From Flavobacterium sp. LC2016-13 (lineage in GTDB: Bacteria; Bacteroidota; Bacteroidia; Flavobacteriales; Flavobacteriaceae), in NCBI RefSeq assembly GCF_009707955.1, contig NZ_WMDQ01000008.1:1-64000 (forward strand): a stretch of 64,000 nucleotides of DNA, given 5' to 3'. The position numbers and the translations under genes are program-made. Below the pieces are notes generated by a model. That model saw only the letters and a program-made list of their open reading frames with translations, searched no databases and was not told the DNA's origin. Shown piece after piece: positions 53,970 to 63,865 of the stretch; the stretch's first letter is position 1, and the number at the start of each line of letters is the position of its first letter.

Positions 53970-54455
53970 TTATTTTAAATCTTTGGGGAAAATTGTTTTT
54001 TGGGTTTTGCCATTATCGATTGTATTCCAGGCATCGCTGTCAAATTTAAGCGAAACGAATCCGGAAGTAGGCACATTGTCGATAAAAACATCCCCAAATT
54101 TATTAACAAAATTTGTAATAGCCTCGTTATGTCCAAAAAGAATAACGCTTTCGAAACTATTATCACATGATTTGATAACTTTTTCGAGTTGTTTTTCATC
54201 AAAAGTATAAAGATCGTCTTTGTAAACGATACTTTCTATAGGATAGGAAATATTTTGAGCAAAAATAACTGCCGTTTCAGAGGCACGTGCTGCAGTACTG
54301 CTCCATATTATATAGGTTTTAGGAAGAAATTTTGAAATATTGGTTGATACTTCATGTGCATCTAAAATTCCTCTCTTCATTAAAGGCCTGTCAAAGTCTT
54401 TTAAAGGCGCTTCCCAACTTGATTTTGCATGACGTATTAAAATTAGATTTTTCAT
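53970..54455 (-). CDS. sixA: SixA-type phosphohistidine phosphatase
   Basis: 161 residues of the short histidine phosphatase family: RHAKSSW near residue 8 (RHG-type motif, catalytic His9), the conserved Arg in STAARASETA near 55 and the second histidine in LFGHNEAI near 108. SixA dephosphorylates histidine-phosphorylated proteins. In this operon, next to the histidine-phosphorylated Ppk1, its position is suggestive but its target is not shown. A small hairpin (54470-54496) lies in its 5' leader. Confidence 0.88.
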   Translation of the reverse strand: MKNLILIRHAKSSWEAPLKDFDRPLMKRGILDAHEVSTNISKFLPKTYIIWSSTAARASETAVIFAQNISYPIESIVYKDDLYTFDEKQLEKVIKSCDNSFESVILFGHNEAITNFVNKFGDVFIDNVPTSGFVSLKFDSDAWNTIDNGKTQKTIFPKDLK

Positions 54456-54469
54456 AAACAGAAGGATTT

Positions 54470-54496
54470 AGAAACTTCAAAAAAGAAGAAGTTTCT
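54470..54496. repeat. Inverted repeat in the sixA leader
   Basis: AGAAACTTC (54470-54478) and GAAGTTTCT (54488-54496) form a nine-bp stem with a nine-base loop just before the sixA start on the minus strand. Confidence 0.45.
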
Positions 54497-54900
54497 ATTT
54501 ATTGAAGTTCTAATTTACAAAAGAAATTCTAATAGTTCTCCATTTTTTAATTCTGTTAACATTAAAAGAATTTTAACAAGAATATGAAAAGTCTATTATT
54601 AGAAAATTTAAACTCATAAAAATTCATTTTTTTAACATTTTATGTACTTCATCCATTAAAACAATCACTTTGTCGATTTAGATAAATCAATTAAAAAACA
54701 TATAAATAACTGATTATCAAATATTTATAATATTTGATAAAATCTGTTTTTCATTAAAAAAATTAAAAAAGTGACGATTTTTTAATTGTTATAAATGACA
54801 TAAAAAATTAATTTTTAGACTCATTTTTAACAAAAAAAGACATTTCAACGATTTTTCAGGTTAGTTACAGATAAAAAAAATCAAATTTAAACTGACTATA

Positions 54901-54908
54901 TAACTTTG
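54901..54908 (+). promoter_or_regulatory. TAACTTTG element of the surface-protein operon
   Basis: TAACTTTG fits TAnnTTTG, 45 bp before the ATG at 54954. No TTG lies at the usual upstream distance. Confidence 0.5.
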
Positions 54909-54953
54909 ATTATGTTAAAATTTTAAAAATAATGCAAAATAAAATCTTAAGTT

Positions 54954-55502
54954 ATGAGAACAAAATCTACTCTTAGAAAAGCGCTAAAATTTTTAAAAAA
55001 TTGTAAGTCTATTTTTTCTTTCAAAAAAGCGATCTTTCAAAAAAACATTTTCCCTATACTGTTTTGTTTAGCCTTAAATATTTCATTTGCGCAATCCGGT
55101 TGTAATGCCACTTTGATTGTTGAGAATAATGGAAATATTAGAAGCACACCTCTCGATGGAACTTACTACGCTATGGTTCTGACTAATAATGGTTTGTCGA
55201 CTGATACTTATCTACTTACTTCAAAGAACATTAATTCTTCGTGCACCAACACAGATGATAGTACTGCAACGTCGAATGTAATTATTACTGCTGATTTCAT
55301 CGATTCTGAAAAAACGGCTATTGATCAAATCACTTTGAGTGCAGGACAAACCATAAATTTTTATGTACACATTACCGTGCCTGTTGGTACGGCTGTAGAA
55401 AAATGGTCTTGCAATCAAATTACTGCTACCTCAAAAAACTGTACCAATTATTCTGCTGATACTGTTTTGCACACTTACGTCATTAACCCGGTTAATGATT
55501 AA
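54954..55502 (+). CDS. Small secreted protein at the head of the adhesin operon
   Basis: 182 residues. An unusually long basic N-terminus (about 30 residues) precedes the hydrophobic signal core that ends near SFAQ (residue 47). The mature part is one beta-sandwich-like domain (NATLIVENNGNIRSTP to VLHTYVIN) with five or more cysteines and many Thr/Ser, resembling a DUF11-type surface repeat. It lacks a sorting domain. The giant adhesin gene starts 35 bp later, so it may be an accessory subunit. No family recognised. Confidence 0.65.
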   Translation: MRTKSTLRKALKFLKNCKSIFSFKKAIFQKNIFPILFCLALNISFAQSGCNATLIVENNGNIRSTPLDGTYYAMVLTNNGLSTDTYLLTSKNINSSCTNTDDSTATSNVIITADFIDSEKTAIDQITLSAGQTINFYVHITVPVGTAVEKWSCNQITATSKNCTNYSADTVLHTYVINPVND

Positions 55503-55537
55503 AATTTATATCGAGTATTATCTTAAAATAATTTAAA

Positions 55538-58500
55538 ATGGAAATAACTGTACTCTCTTTCAGCAATTATTTATGTGATATAAAAAGAATATCTTTTGGT
55601 GTATTACTTCTTCTACTGACTTCGTTAGGCTATGCGCAAACGGTAACAACTAACAAAACAGTTACTGCAAATACCAGCAATTGCGGCATTGTAAATGTAA
55701 AAGTTGATATTACCGGCGCTAACCCAATCACACGAAACTCAGATATAATTTTGGTTATTGATGTATCGGGAAGTATGGGAAATACAATCTCAGGTGATAC
55801 AAAAACATCTATGGATTATGCCAAACTTGCCGCAAAATCATTTATAACACAGGCATCTTCCAATACTAATAATCGAATTGCAATTGTATCTTATACCACA
55901 AATGCAAAACTTGAAATTGGATTAACCTTCTTGAATGCTGTGGGTGTTACTGCTTTGAACGCAAAAATTGATGCATTGACTGCGACTAACAATACCAACA
56001 TTCAGGATGGAATCGTAAAAGCGGAAACGGAATTGGAAACGAACGGGCGTTTTGATTGTGCTACAGGAAGAAGTATTATTTTACTAACCGATGGAGTTGC
56101 AAACCGAACCGGAAGTGTTGGAAGTACTTCGAGTTGCAGTACCGTTAGTACTTCATCTTCATGTGTTACTTCTGCTATTACTGCTGCAACGAATGCAAAA
56201 ACTACTGTAAAATCAAGCGTTACTTATAATAATCAAATTTTTTCTGTTGGTTTATTTGGCGGAATTTCAGGTAATATTAGTACTGTGGGAAGTGATCAAT
56301 ACGTAGCTAAATATACTTTAGACGGTATTCAGGGAAGTCCTGCGTATATTACCCAAAGTGGTGCTAACCTGACTGCTATTTATAATCAGATTGCAACTCA
56401 AATTTCGTGGGTTGCTCAAAGTTTAATTGAAAAAGAAACTGTTATTCCAGGTTTTACAATAGGTTCAATTTCGGTAAGTAAAGGAACAACTTCTTTATCC
56501 GGACAAGTAATTACGTGGAATACCGATTTCTTAAATTCAGAAACGATTACATTAAATTATCAATTAACACCAACAGGAAGTGCTTGTGGAAATCAAACGG
56601 TTAGCACATCCACTTTTAATTATCAAAATGCATCTTGCACCAACGATTCGAAAACAATTACAAGCCCGAGTTATTTTGTTCCTTGTTTGCCTTTAGTGAC
56701 GGGAGTATTAAATGCATGCGGATCGACAACATTAACGGCGTCTACAAATGCGGCATCGCCAACTTATGTTTGGTATAAAGATGATATTGTAATAACCGGA
56801 CAAACTGCTGCAACGCTTTTAGTAACTGCAAGCGGAGCTTATAAAGTAAAAGTGAAAAATGGAAGTACAAATTGCGAATTAACATCTGCTGCATCTACCG
56901 TAACCATTAGCCCGGCAGCGGCTCTTGTTGCGCCAGATAATGCTACAATTTCGGGATGTAGTACGGCTTCAATTACCGGATTGATTTACAAAACAACAGA
57001 TACTACGATTACTTTAGCGCAATTAAATGCTGCCGGAGGTTCTCTTGCGAATAGTGCCAGTATCGGAACTTATACAATATCATATTCTGATACTGCTTCC
57101 GGAACATGTCCGATTGTTGTAAACAGAACATTTAAAGTTACAACTGGCTGTGGCACAATTACCAAAAGTCAGACTATAACTATTCAAGATACTTCTGCAC
57201 CAACGTGGACAACAGCTGCGACTGTCCTAAACGTAACTTTACAATGTAGTGATTCGGCAGGACTTTCAACAGCTCAAAACCAAGCGCCAGTTGCAACTGA
57301 TAATTGTGGAGGAACGGTAACTTATACTAAAACCAGCGGAATATTTGTTGCAGGTTCTTGTGCCAATTCAGGAACGTATACCAATACGTGGATTGCGAAA
57401 GATGTGTGTTTGAATACTTCTACTTCTTTCACACAAGTAATAACTATTCAGGATACAAGTGCGCCAACATGGACAACGACTGCAAATTCTCTAAACACAA
57501 CTTTACAATGTAGTGATACTGCAGGACTTTCAACTGCTCAAAATCAAGTGCCGGTTGCCACCGATAATTGTGGAGGAACAGTAACTTATACTAAAACCAG
57601 TGGAATATTTGTTACAGGTTCTTGTGCCAATTCTGGAACTTATACCAATACATGGATTGCGAAAGATGTGTGTTTGAATACTTCTACTTCTTTCACACAA
57701 GTAATAACTATTCAGGATACAAGTGCGCCAACATGGACAACGACTGCAAATTCTCTAAACACAACTCTACAATGTAGTGATACTTCAGGACTTTCAACTG
57801 CTCAAAATCAAGCGCCAGTTGCTACTGATAATTGCGGAGGAACAGTAACTTATACTAAAACCAGTGGAATATTTGTTGCAGGTTCTTGTGCCAATTCCGG
57901 AACGTATACCAATACGTGGATTGCGAAAGATGTCTGTTTGAATACTTCTACTTCTTTCACACAAGTGATAACTATTCAGGATACAAGTGCGCCAACATGG
58001 ACAACGACTGCAAATTCTTTAAACGTAACTTTACAATGTAGTGATACTGCAGGACTTTCAACTGCTCAAAATCAAGCTCCAATTGCTACTGATAATTGCG
58101 GAGGAACGGTAACCTATACTAAAACAAGCGGAACTTTTATTGCAGGTTCTTGTGCTAATTCAGGAACTTATACTAATACGTGGATTGCGAAAGATGTATG
58201 TTTAAATATTTCTGCAACTTTCACACAAGTGATCACGATTGAAGATACTTCTGCGCCAAGCTGGACAACAGCTGCAACTGATTTAAATGTAACACTTCAA
58301 TGTAGTGATACTTCAGGACTTTCAGCAGCTCAAAACCTAGCACCAATTGCAACTGATAATTGCGGAGGAACGGTAACGTATACCAAAACAAGCGGAATTT
58401 TTGTTGCTGGTTCTTGTGCTAATTCAGGAACATACACCAATACGTGGATTGCGAAAGATGTGTGTTTGAATACTTCTTCAACTTTTACACAAGTGATTAC

Positions 58501-61500
58501 GATTGAAGATACTTCTGCGCCAAGCTGGACAACAGCTGCAACAGATTTGAATGTAACTTTACAATGCAGTGATACTTCAGGACTTTCAGCAGCTCAAAAT
58601 CAAGCACCAATTGCAACCGATAATTGTGGAGGAACGGTAATCTATACCAAAACAAGCGGAATTTTTGTTGCTGGTTCTTGCGCCAATTCTGGAACTTATA
58701 CCAATACGTGGATTGCGAAAGATGTGTGTTTAAATACTTCTTCAACTTTTACACAAGTAATTACGATTGAAGACAATACAAAACCAACCTGGTCAACAAC
58801 TGCAACTGATTTGAATGTAACATTAGAATGCAGTGATGCACAAGGATTAATTGCTGCTCAGGCATTATTTCCTGCTGCTTCTGATTTGTGTGATGCTGAT
58901 GTAACTAATATTGTAAAAACAAGCGGTCAGTTTGTTGCTTCTTCGTCTTGTTCGAATGCAGGAACTTATACGAATGTTTGGACTGTTTCTGACGATTGCG
59001 GAAATATATCTGATTCTTTCACGCAAGTGATTACAATTGAAGATAATACAAAACCAACCTGGACAACAGCTGCAGCAGATTTGAATCTAACACTTCAATG
59101 CAGCGATACACAAGGATTAATTGCTGCTCAGGCATTATTTCCAACTGCTTCTGATTTGTGTGATGCTGATGTTACTAATATTGTAAAAACGAGTGGTCAG
59201 TTTGTTGCTTCTTCGTCTTGTTCAAATGCAGGAACTTATACAAATGTTTGGACTGTTTCTGACGATTGCGGAAATATATCTGATTCTTTCACGCAAGTGA
59301 TTACAATTGAAGACACAACAAAACCAATATTCATTGGAGATTTACCAACAGATATTACAGTTTCTTGTGATGCTGTTCCTGAACCAGCGGTTTTAGAAGT
59401 TTCTGATAATTGTAGCGGAAATTTACCAATCGTATTCTCTGAAGTTAAAAGCAATATTCAAAACGAATGTGCTACAAATTATACTTTAACACGAACATGG
59501 ACTACTAGTGATTGTAGCAGCAATACAGCATCTTATACTCAAATTGTAACCGTAAAAGATACTACTCCACCAACAGGAACAGCTCCTGCAGATGTTTCAG
59601 GTTTAGAAAGCATAGTTAATATTCCGGTTGCAAACCCACAAGACATTACAGATGCAGCAGATAATTGCAGTTCGAATGTAAATATTACTGTTAGTGACTC
59701 TAATAATGGCGCCAGCGGTTGCGAAGGAAATGCATATATATTGACCCGCACGTATACTTTGGCGGATTGTGCCGGCAATAAAACAGATTTAGTGCAAACT
59801 TTTACTATCGAAAATAAAGTTTCTGTATCTGGTATTGCTTCAAATGTAACTTGTTTTGAGGGAAATGACGGTTCGATTTTAGTAACAAACAGTCCTGGTT
59901 CAACAGTTGTTATTACTAATGAAAATAATACTGTTGTTGGAAATACAAATTTACCAGCCGGAACTTATACGCTTACTGCAACATCTTCAATAAATAATGA
60001 CGCTACCTGCACAGCAACGGCAACAGTTATTATAACACAGCCAACTTATAAAGTAAAAATATCAGGACAAATCATCAATGTTGATACTCATACGCCAATA
60101 GCAAATGTACCAGTAACATTGATACCACAAGGAACTACAACTGGTCCGATTCTATTACGTATAACAGGTTCTGACGGAATGTATAATTTCGAAGGTGTTC
60201 CTACCGGAAATTATTTAGTTCAGGTTCAGGATGCCAATTTAAATAGTGTTTATCAATTATATCCTGTCAATTCAAGTTTGTTATTTACTACTCTTGAAGA
60301 ATGTGTTTTACAGGTTCACAATTTTGAATACGGAACATCTACTCTACCCGTTTTGGGCGATTATGTTTGGTATGATACAAATGGTAACGGAGTTCAGGAT
60401 GAATGGTATGATGCCAATAATGATGGAGTTGTTACCAAAAATATTCCGGACAGCGAAGGAGCTGTTGATTTTAGTCAATGGGAATGGATTGATTTAAATG
60501 GAGATGGAAGTTATTCCGGTCCATTAAACGTTGGTGAATTAAATGCCGGTGGTTTCGGAAATGCTTCTAGTGCCAATGTTATTATTGATGGTCCAAACGG
60601 ATATCATGCGGATGTAATTGTGGGTATTGAAGGATACTGGAGAGACAGACCGGAAACTGCAAATCCGTATGGAGATTATACTATAAAATTGGTAAGAGAT
60701 GCTAATTTCGATGGTATCGCAGCAGCATTAGGAGCGACCAATTTAGTAAAAGTTCTTCCTTCAATTGCTGACAAAAAAATTACGGCTAAAACAAATAAAG
60801 CACAAGTACATACGGTTTGCCAAACCACAACTGGTACTCAATATATTGTAACAGTTACATCTGAGGATTTAGTTCATCTGGATGCTGACTTTGGTGTAAA
60901 CTGCAAGGTATTTGCCGATATTGTCGCTAATGATGATAATGCAGGACCAATTGCGGGAGTGAATCATACTACAACAAATGTATTAAACGTTTTGCCAAAC
61001 GACACAATTGAAGGCGTTGTTGTAACTGCTTCAGATGTTATTATAACTACAGTAACTCCAAACGAATTTTTACAACTAAATCCTGACGGATCTGTAGATG
61101 TATTATCAAACGCGCCGGTGGGAACTTTAACTTTAGTATATCAAATTTGTGAGGCTGATCAAACTTCAAATTGCGATACTGCAACAGTTACCGTTACGAT
61201 TGAAGCTCCGGTTATGACTGTTACAGCAACTCCTATTTGTGTAAACGATGTTTCATACCTTGATTATGTCGTTACGCCTACAAATTTTACGCCTATAAAT
61301 GGTGTAACAATTGCATGGGCAGACAGTAATAACAATACTGTAACCACAATGACAAATTTACCACTTAGCGGAAGAGTGTTGTGGCCGGGAGCTGTTGTTG
61401 ACGAAAATGGTAAAGGTATTGACTGGCCGGGATGGTTGTTTCAAAATAATAAATGGGTTCAGGGTGCAGACGGATTTGAAACTTTACGTCCGACAGCGAA

Positions 61501-62779
61501 TATTACATTATCTGTTAATCCAAGTGAAACTATTACAGTAAATTATCCGCCTTCAGATCCTTATTGTACTGCCAGACCAACTTTTGCTATCGTTGCAAAC
61601 GATGATACAGCGGGTCCAATAAATGGAGTTTCGGGAGGAACCAATGTATTGAATGTTTATAATAATGATACTTTAAATAATACAGCCATAAATCCGGATG
61701 ATGTAACATTAACGACAGTTACAACAGATCCAACAGGAACTTTAACATTAAATCCTGACGGTTCTATAAATGTTGCGCCAAATACACCTGCGGGAACTTA
61801 CACATTAACGTATCAGATTTGTGAAAATGCTGATTTCGGAAACTGTGATCAGGCAACTGTAAACGTTACTGTATCTTCTTCTACAATTGTTGCTAATGAT
61901 GATACTTATAATAACATTGGCTGCAACACCTTTGGATTGGTTGGAAATGTTTTAAGCAATGATACTTTAAACCAAACACCTGCAACATTGCAATTGGTAA
62001 ACTTCACATTATTTAGCGAAAATAATAATACGGAGAAAACAGATGAAAATATATCAATTGATGCTTCGGGAAATGTAACAGTTTCCAGTTTAACTCCTGC
62101 CGGAATTTATACTTACACCTATCAAATTTGCGAAAAATTAAATCCAACAAATTGTGATACGGGAACAATTACAATTACTGTTCTTCCAAATGGTGTAACC
62201 AATATTGCCAGTGAGGCTTGCGCCGAAGATTCAAGTCTTATTAATCTTCTTACTTTATTACCAGTCAATACACCAACAAACGGAAATTGGATTGATACAA
62301 ATCAATCAAATGCATTGCAAGGAAATACGCTGAATCCGTTTGGTCTTGCTTTAGGCAGTTATTCATTTGAATATAAAATTGATGATGAAAATTGTCCAAG
62401 AAGCATCATCCTTACTATGGAAATTAATGATGATTGCAAAGTATTGGCCTGTGGAAATGTTGTTATACACAATGCTTTCTCTCCAAATGGAGATGGAATA
62501 AATGATGTTTTCAAAATTGATAATATCGACGAGCTAACCTGTTATCCGGGAAATACGGTTGAAATTTATAATCGCTGGGGAATATTGGTATTTGATGCTG
62601 TTAATTACAACAATACAACGAATGCTTTCGACGGAACTTCAAGAGGCAGAACGACTATAAAACAATCTGACGGGTTACCAACAGGAACTTACTTTTATAT
62701 TATCAATTACCAGTCTTTAGATGGTAACAATGCCGTTCAAATGAATAAAAAAGAGGGCTACTTGTATTTATCAAAATAA
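55538..62779 (+). CDS. Giant T9SS-exported surface adhesin with VWA, repeats and CHU_C domain
   Basis: 2413 residues. A signal peptide (about 1-34) has an extended polar N-region. A VWA domain (about 66-290) keeps the MIDAS start D75-V-S77-G-S79. Residues about 550-1258 are eight HYR-like repeats: six of 88 and two of 90 residues. Then come HYR-like relics, a carboxypeptidase-regulatory-like domain (1506-1600), an SdrD B-like calcium motif (DTNGNGVQDEWYD near 1610) and three VANDD cadherin-like units (near 1796, 2019 and 2117). The final 110 residues (FSPNGDGINDVF, then NRWG) are the CHU_C type B sorting domain. It resembles SprB in plan and is probably a cell-surface adhesin, with PorP/SprF as its anchor partner. 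Confidence 0.9.
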   Translation: MEITVLSFSNYLCDIKRISFGVLLLLLTSLGYAQTVTTNKTVTANTSNCGIVNVKVDITGANPITRNSDIILVIDVSGSMGNTISGDTKTSMDYAKLAAKSFITQASSNTNNRIAIVSYTTNAKLEIGLTFLNAVGVTALNAKIDALTATNNTNIQDGIVKAETELETNGRFDCATGRSIILLTDGVANRTGSVGSTSSCSTVSTSSSCVTSAITAATNAKTTVKSSVTYNNQIFSVGLFGGISGNISTVGSDQYVAKYTLDGIQGSPAYITQSGANLTAIYNQIATQISWVAQSLIEKETVIPGFTIGSISVSKGTTSLSGQVITWNTDFLNSETITLNYQLTPTGSACGNQTVSTSTFNYQNASCTNDSKTITSPSYFVPCLPLVTGVLNACGSTTLTASTNAASPTYVWYKDDIVITGQTAATLLVTASGAYKVKVKNGSTNCELTSAASTVTISPAAALVAPDNATISGCSTASITGLIYKTTDTTITLAQLNAAGGSLANSASIGTYTISYSDTASGTCPIVVNRTFKVTTGCGTITKSQTITIQDTSAPTWTTAATVLNVTLQCSDSAGLSTAQNQAPVATDNCGGTVTYTKTSGIFVAGSCANSGTYTNTWIAKDVCLNTSTSFTQVITIQDTSAPTWTTTANSLNTTLQCSDTAGLSTAQNQVPVATDNCGGTVTYTKTSGIFVTGSCANSGTYTNTWIAKDVCLNTSTSFTQVITIQDTSAPTWTTTANSLNTTLQCSDTSGLSTAQNQAPVATDNCGGTVTYTKTSGIFVAGSCANSGTYTNTWIAKDVCLNTSTSFTQVITIQDTSAPTWTTTANSLNVTLQCSDTAGLSTAQNQAPIATDNCGGTVTYTKTSGTFIAGSCANSGTYTNTWIAKDVCLNISATFTQVITIEDTSAPSWTTAATDLNVTLQCSDTSGLSAAQNLAPIATDNCGGTVTYTKTSGIFVAGSCANSGTYTNTWIAKDVCLNTSSTFTQVITIEDTSAPSWTTAATDLNVTLQCSDTSGLSAAQNQAPIATDNCGGTVIYTKTSGIFVAGSCANSGTYTNTWIAKDVCLNTSSTFTQVITIEDNTKPTWSTTATDLNVTLECSDAQGLIAAQALFPAASDLCDADVTNIVKTSGQFVASSSCSNAGTYTNVWTVSDDCGNISDSFTQVITIEDNTKPTWTTAAADLNLTLQCSDTQGLIAAQALFPTASDLCDADVTNIVKTSGQFVASSSCSNAGTYTNVWTVSDDCGNISDSFTQVITIEDTTKPIFIGDLPTDITVSCDAVPEPAVLEVSDNCSGNLPIVFSEVKSNIQNECATNYTLTRTWTTSDCSSNTASYTQIVTVKDTTPPTGTAPADVSGLESIVNIPVANPQDITDAADNCSSNVNITVSDSNNGASGCEGNAYILTRTYTLADCAGNKTDLVQTFTIENKVSVSGIASNVTCFEGNDGSILVTNSPGSTVVITNENNTVVGNTNLPAGTYTLTATSSINNDATCTATATVIITQPTYKVKISGQIINVDTHTPIANVPVTLIPQGTTTGPILLRITGSDGMYNFEGVPTGNYLVQVQDANLNSVYQLYPVNSSLLFTTLEECVLQVHNFEYGTSTLPVLGDYVWYDTNGNGVQDEWYDANNDGVVTKNIPDSEGAVDFSQWEWIDLNGDGSYSGPLNVGELNAGGFGNASSANVIIDGPNGYHADVIVGIEGYWRDRPETANPYGDYTIKLVRDANFDGIAAALGATNLVKVLPSIADKKITAKTNKAQVHTVCQTTTGTQYIVTVTSEDLVHLDADFGVNCKVFADIVANDDNAGPIAGVNHTTTNVLNVLPNDTIEGVVVTASDVIITTVTPNEFLQLNPDGSVDVLSNAPVGTLTLVYQICEADQTSNCDTATVTVTIEAPVMTVTATPICVNDVSYLDYVVTPTNFTPINGVTIAWADSNNNTVTTMTNLPLSGRVLWPGAVVDENGKGIDWPGWLFQNNKWVQGADGFETLRPTANITLSVNPSETITVNYPPSDPYCTARPTFAIVANDDTAGPINGVSGGTNVLNVYNNDTLNNTAINPDDVTLTTVTTDPTGTLTLNPDGSINVAPNTPAGTYTLTYQICENADFGNCDQATVNVTVSSSTIVANDDTYNNIGCNTFGLVGNVLSNDTLNQTPATLQLVNFTLFSENNNTEKTDENISIDASGNVTVSSLTPAGIYTYTYQICEKLNPTNCDTGTITITVLPNGVTNIASEACAEDSSLINLLTLLPVNTPTNGNWIDTNQSNALQGNTLNPFGLALGSYSFEYKIDDENCPRSIILTMEINDDCKVLACGNVVIHNAFSPNGDGINDVFKIDNIDELTCYPGNTVEIYNRWGILVFDAVNYNNTTNAFDGTSRGRTTIKQSDGLPTGTYFYIINYQSLDGNNAVQMNKKEGYLYLSK
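57187..59310 (+). repeat. Tandem DNA repeat array within the adhesin gene
   Basis: Six units of exactly 264 nt (starting 57187, 57451, 57715, 57979, 58243, 58507) are followed by two units of 270 nt (58771, 59041). The second to fourth units are almost identical in DNA, including synonymous positions, indicating recent duplication or gene conversion. Length changes by recombination are likely. Confidence 0.9.
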
Positions 62780-62936
62780 GCTTTACGAAATATAATTTAT
62801 TGTAAATCGAAACAATAAAATGAATTATATAAAAATTACCGAAAATCCCTGATTTGGAATAAGTAATTACGCCGCTTATTGTTTAGGATTTTCATTTCTG
62901 AAAAAATCATTAGTAATAATTTGAAATAATAATACT

Positions 62937-63854
62937 ATGAGAACAAAATTATTTTCCTTCGCCATAATGTTGGTAACCATTGCAGGTTTTGCACAACAAG
63001 ATGCACAATTTACGCAATACATGTACAACACTATAAACATAAATCCTGCTTATGCAGGTTCTCGTGGAGCCTTAAGTGTTTTTGGCTTATACCGTACACA
63101 ATGGGTTGGGCTCGACGGAGCACCGGAAACCAGCAGTTTCTCTGTCAATACGCCCATAAATAACAGCAATGTCGGAATTGGAGTTTCATTAATCAATGAT
63201 AAAATTGGCCCAACAAACGAGAATACTTTTTCTGTAGACCTGTCTTATACCGTTCAGACATCGGCCACCTTTAAATTATCTTTTGGTATTAAAGGAACAG
63301 CAAATTTATTCAATCTTGATATTGATAAACTGAATCCGGAATTTCAGGGAGATCCACAATTTCAGGATCTTGACAATAAATTTTCTCCCAATGTCGGAGC
63401 CGGAGTTTATTGGCATTCAGATAAAGCATACATCGGTTTATCGATACCCAATTTTATCGAAAGCAATCGTTATGATGATAATGATATTGCCATTTTTAAA
63501 GATAAAATCAATTATTATTTCATGGCCGGTTATGTATTCGATCTGGATAAATATCAATATATAAAATTTAAACCTGCCGCTTTAGTCAAAATGGTAGAAG
63601 GTGCGCCATTACAAGTCGATGTTTCTGCGAATTTTATGTTCATCGATAAATTTGTAGTGGGTGTTGCTTACAGATGGAGCGCTTCATTAAGTGCAATGGT
63701 AGGATTTCAAATCACAGACGGTCTTTATTTAGGATATGGCTATGATCGTGAAACCACAAACCTAAACAACTATAATTCAGGATCGCATGAGATATTTCTA
63801 CGTTATGAATTTTTTCAAAACAATAAAAAATTGTCAAATCCACGTTTCTTCTAA
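62937..63854 (+). CDS. PorP/SprF family type IX secretion membrane protein
   Basis: 305 residues with a signal peptide ending near GFAQ (residue 19). The conserved opening of the family, QDAQFTQYMYN then NPAYAGSRG near 33-42, is followed by an outer-membrane barrel (NVGIGVSLINDKIGP, VGAGVYW, YLGYGYD). SprF-like proteins are needed for export or anchoring of a neighbouring CHU_C protein, here the 2413-residue adhesin. It lies 157 bp after that gene and 11 bp before the OmpA-type gene. Confidence 0.93.
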   Translation: MRTKLFSFAIMLVTIAGFAQQDAQFTQYMYNTININPAYAGSRGALSVFGLYRTQWVGLDGAPETSSFSVNTPINNSNVGIGVSLINDKIGPTNENTFSVDLSYTVQTSATFKLSFGIKGTANLFNLDIDKLNPEFQGDPQFQDLDNKFSPNVGAGVYWHSDKAYIGLSIPNFIESNRYDDNDIAIFKDKINYYFMAGYVFDLDKYQYIKFKPAALVKMVEGAPLQVDVSANFMFIDKFVVGVAYRWSASLSAMVGFQITDGLYLGYGYDRETTNLNNYNSGSHEIFLRYEFFQNNKKLSNPRFF

Positions 63855-63865
63855 AAATAATTATT

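Larger units (their letters stand above)
54456..54953. other. 498-bp very AT-rich region before the surface operon
   Basis: Apart from the sixA leader hairpin at the left, it is almost pure A/T with runs of A and T. A TAACTTTG at 54901-54908 is the likely promoter element of the surface operon; the start codon follows 45 bp later. No gene is visible. The curved, AT-rich character would suit regulatory protein binding. Confidence 0.5.

Noticed and set aside
53975-54210. Open frames on both strands inside sixA
   Set aside because: They are shadows of the sixA frame and lack family resemblance or their own promoter.
57187-59310. Tandem array as an integrated repeat element or CRISPR
   Set aside because: The period is a multiple of three, stays in frame and encodes a clear HYR-like protein repeat.
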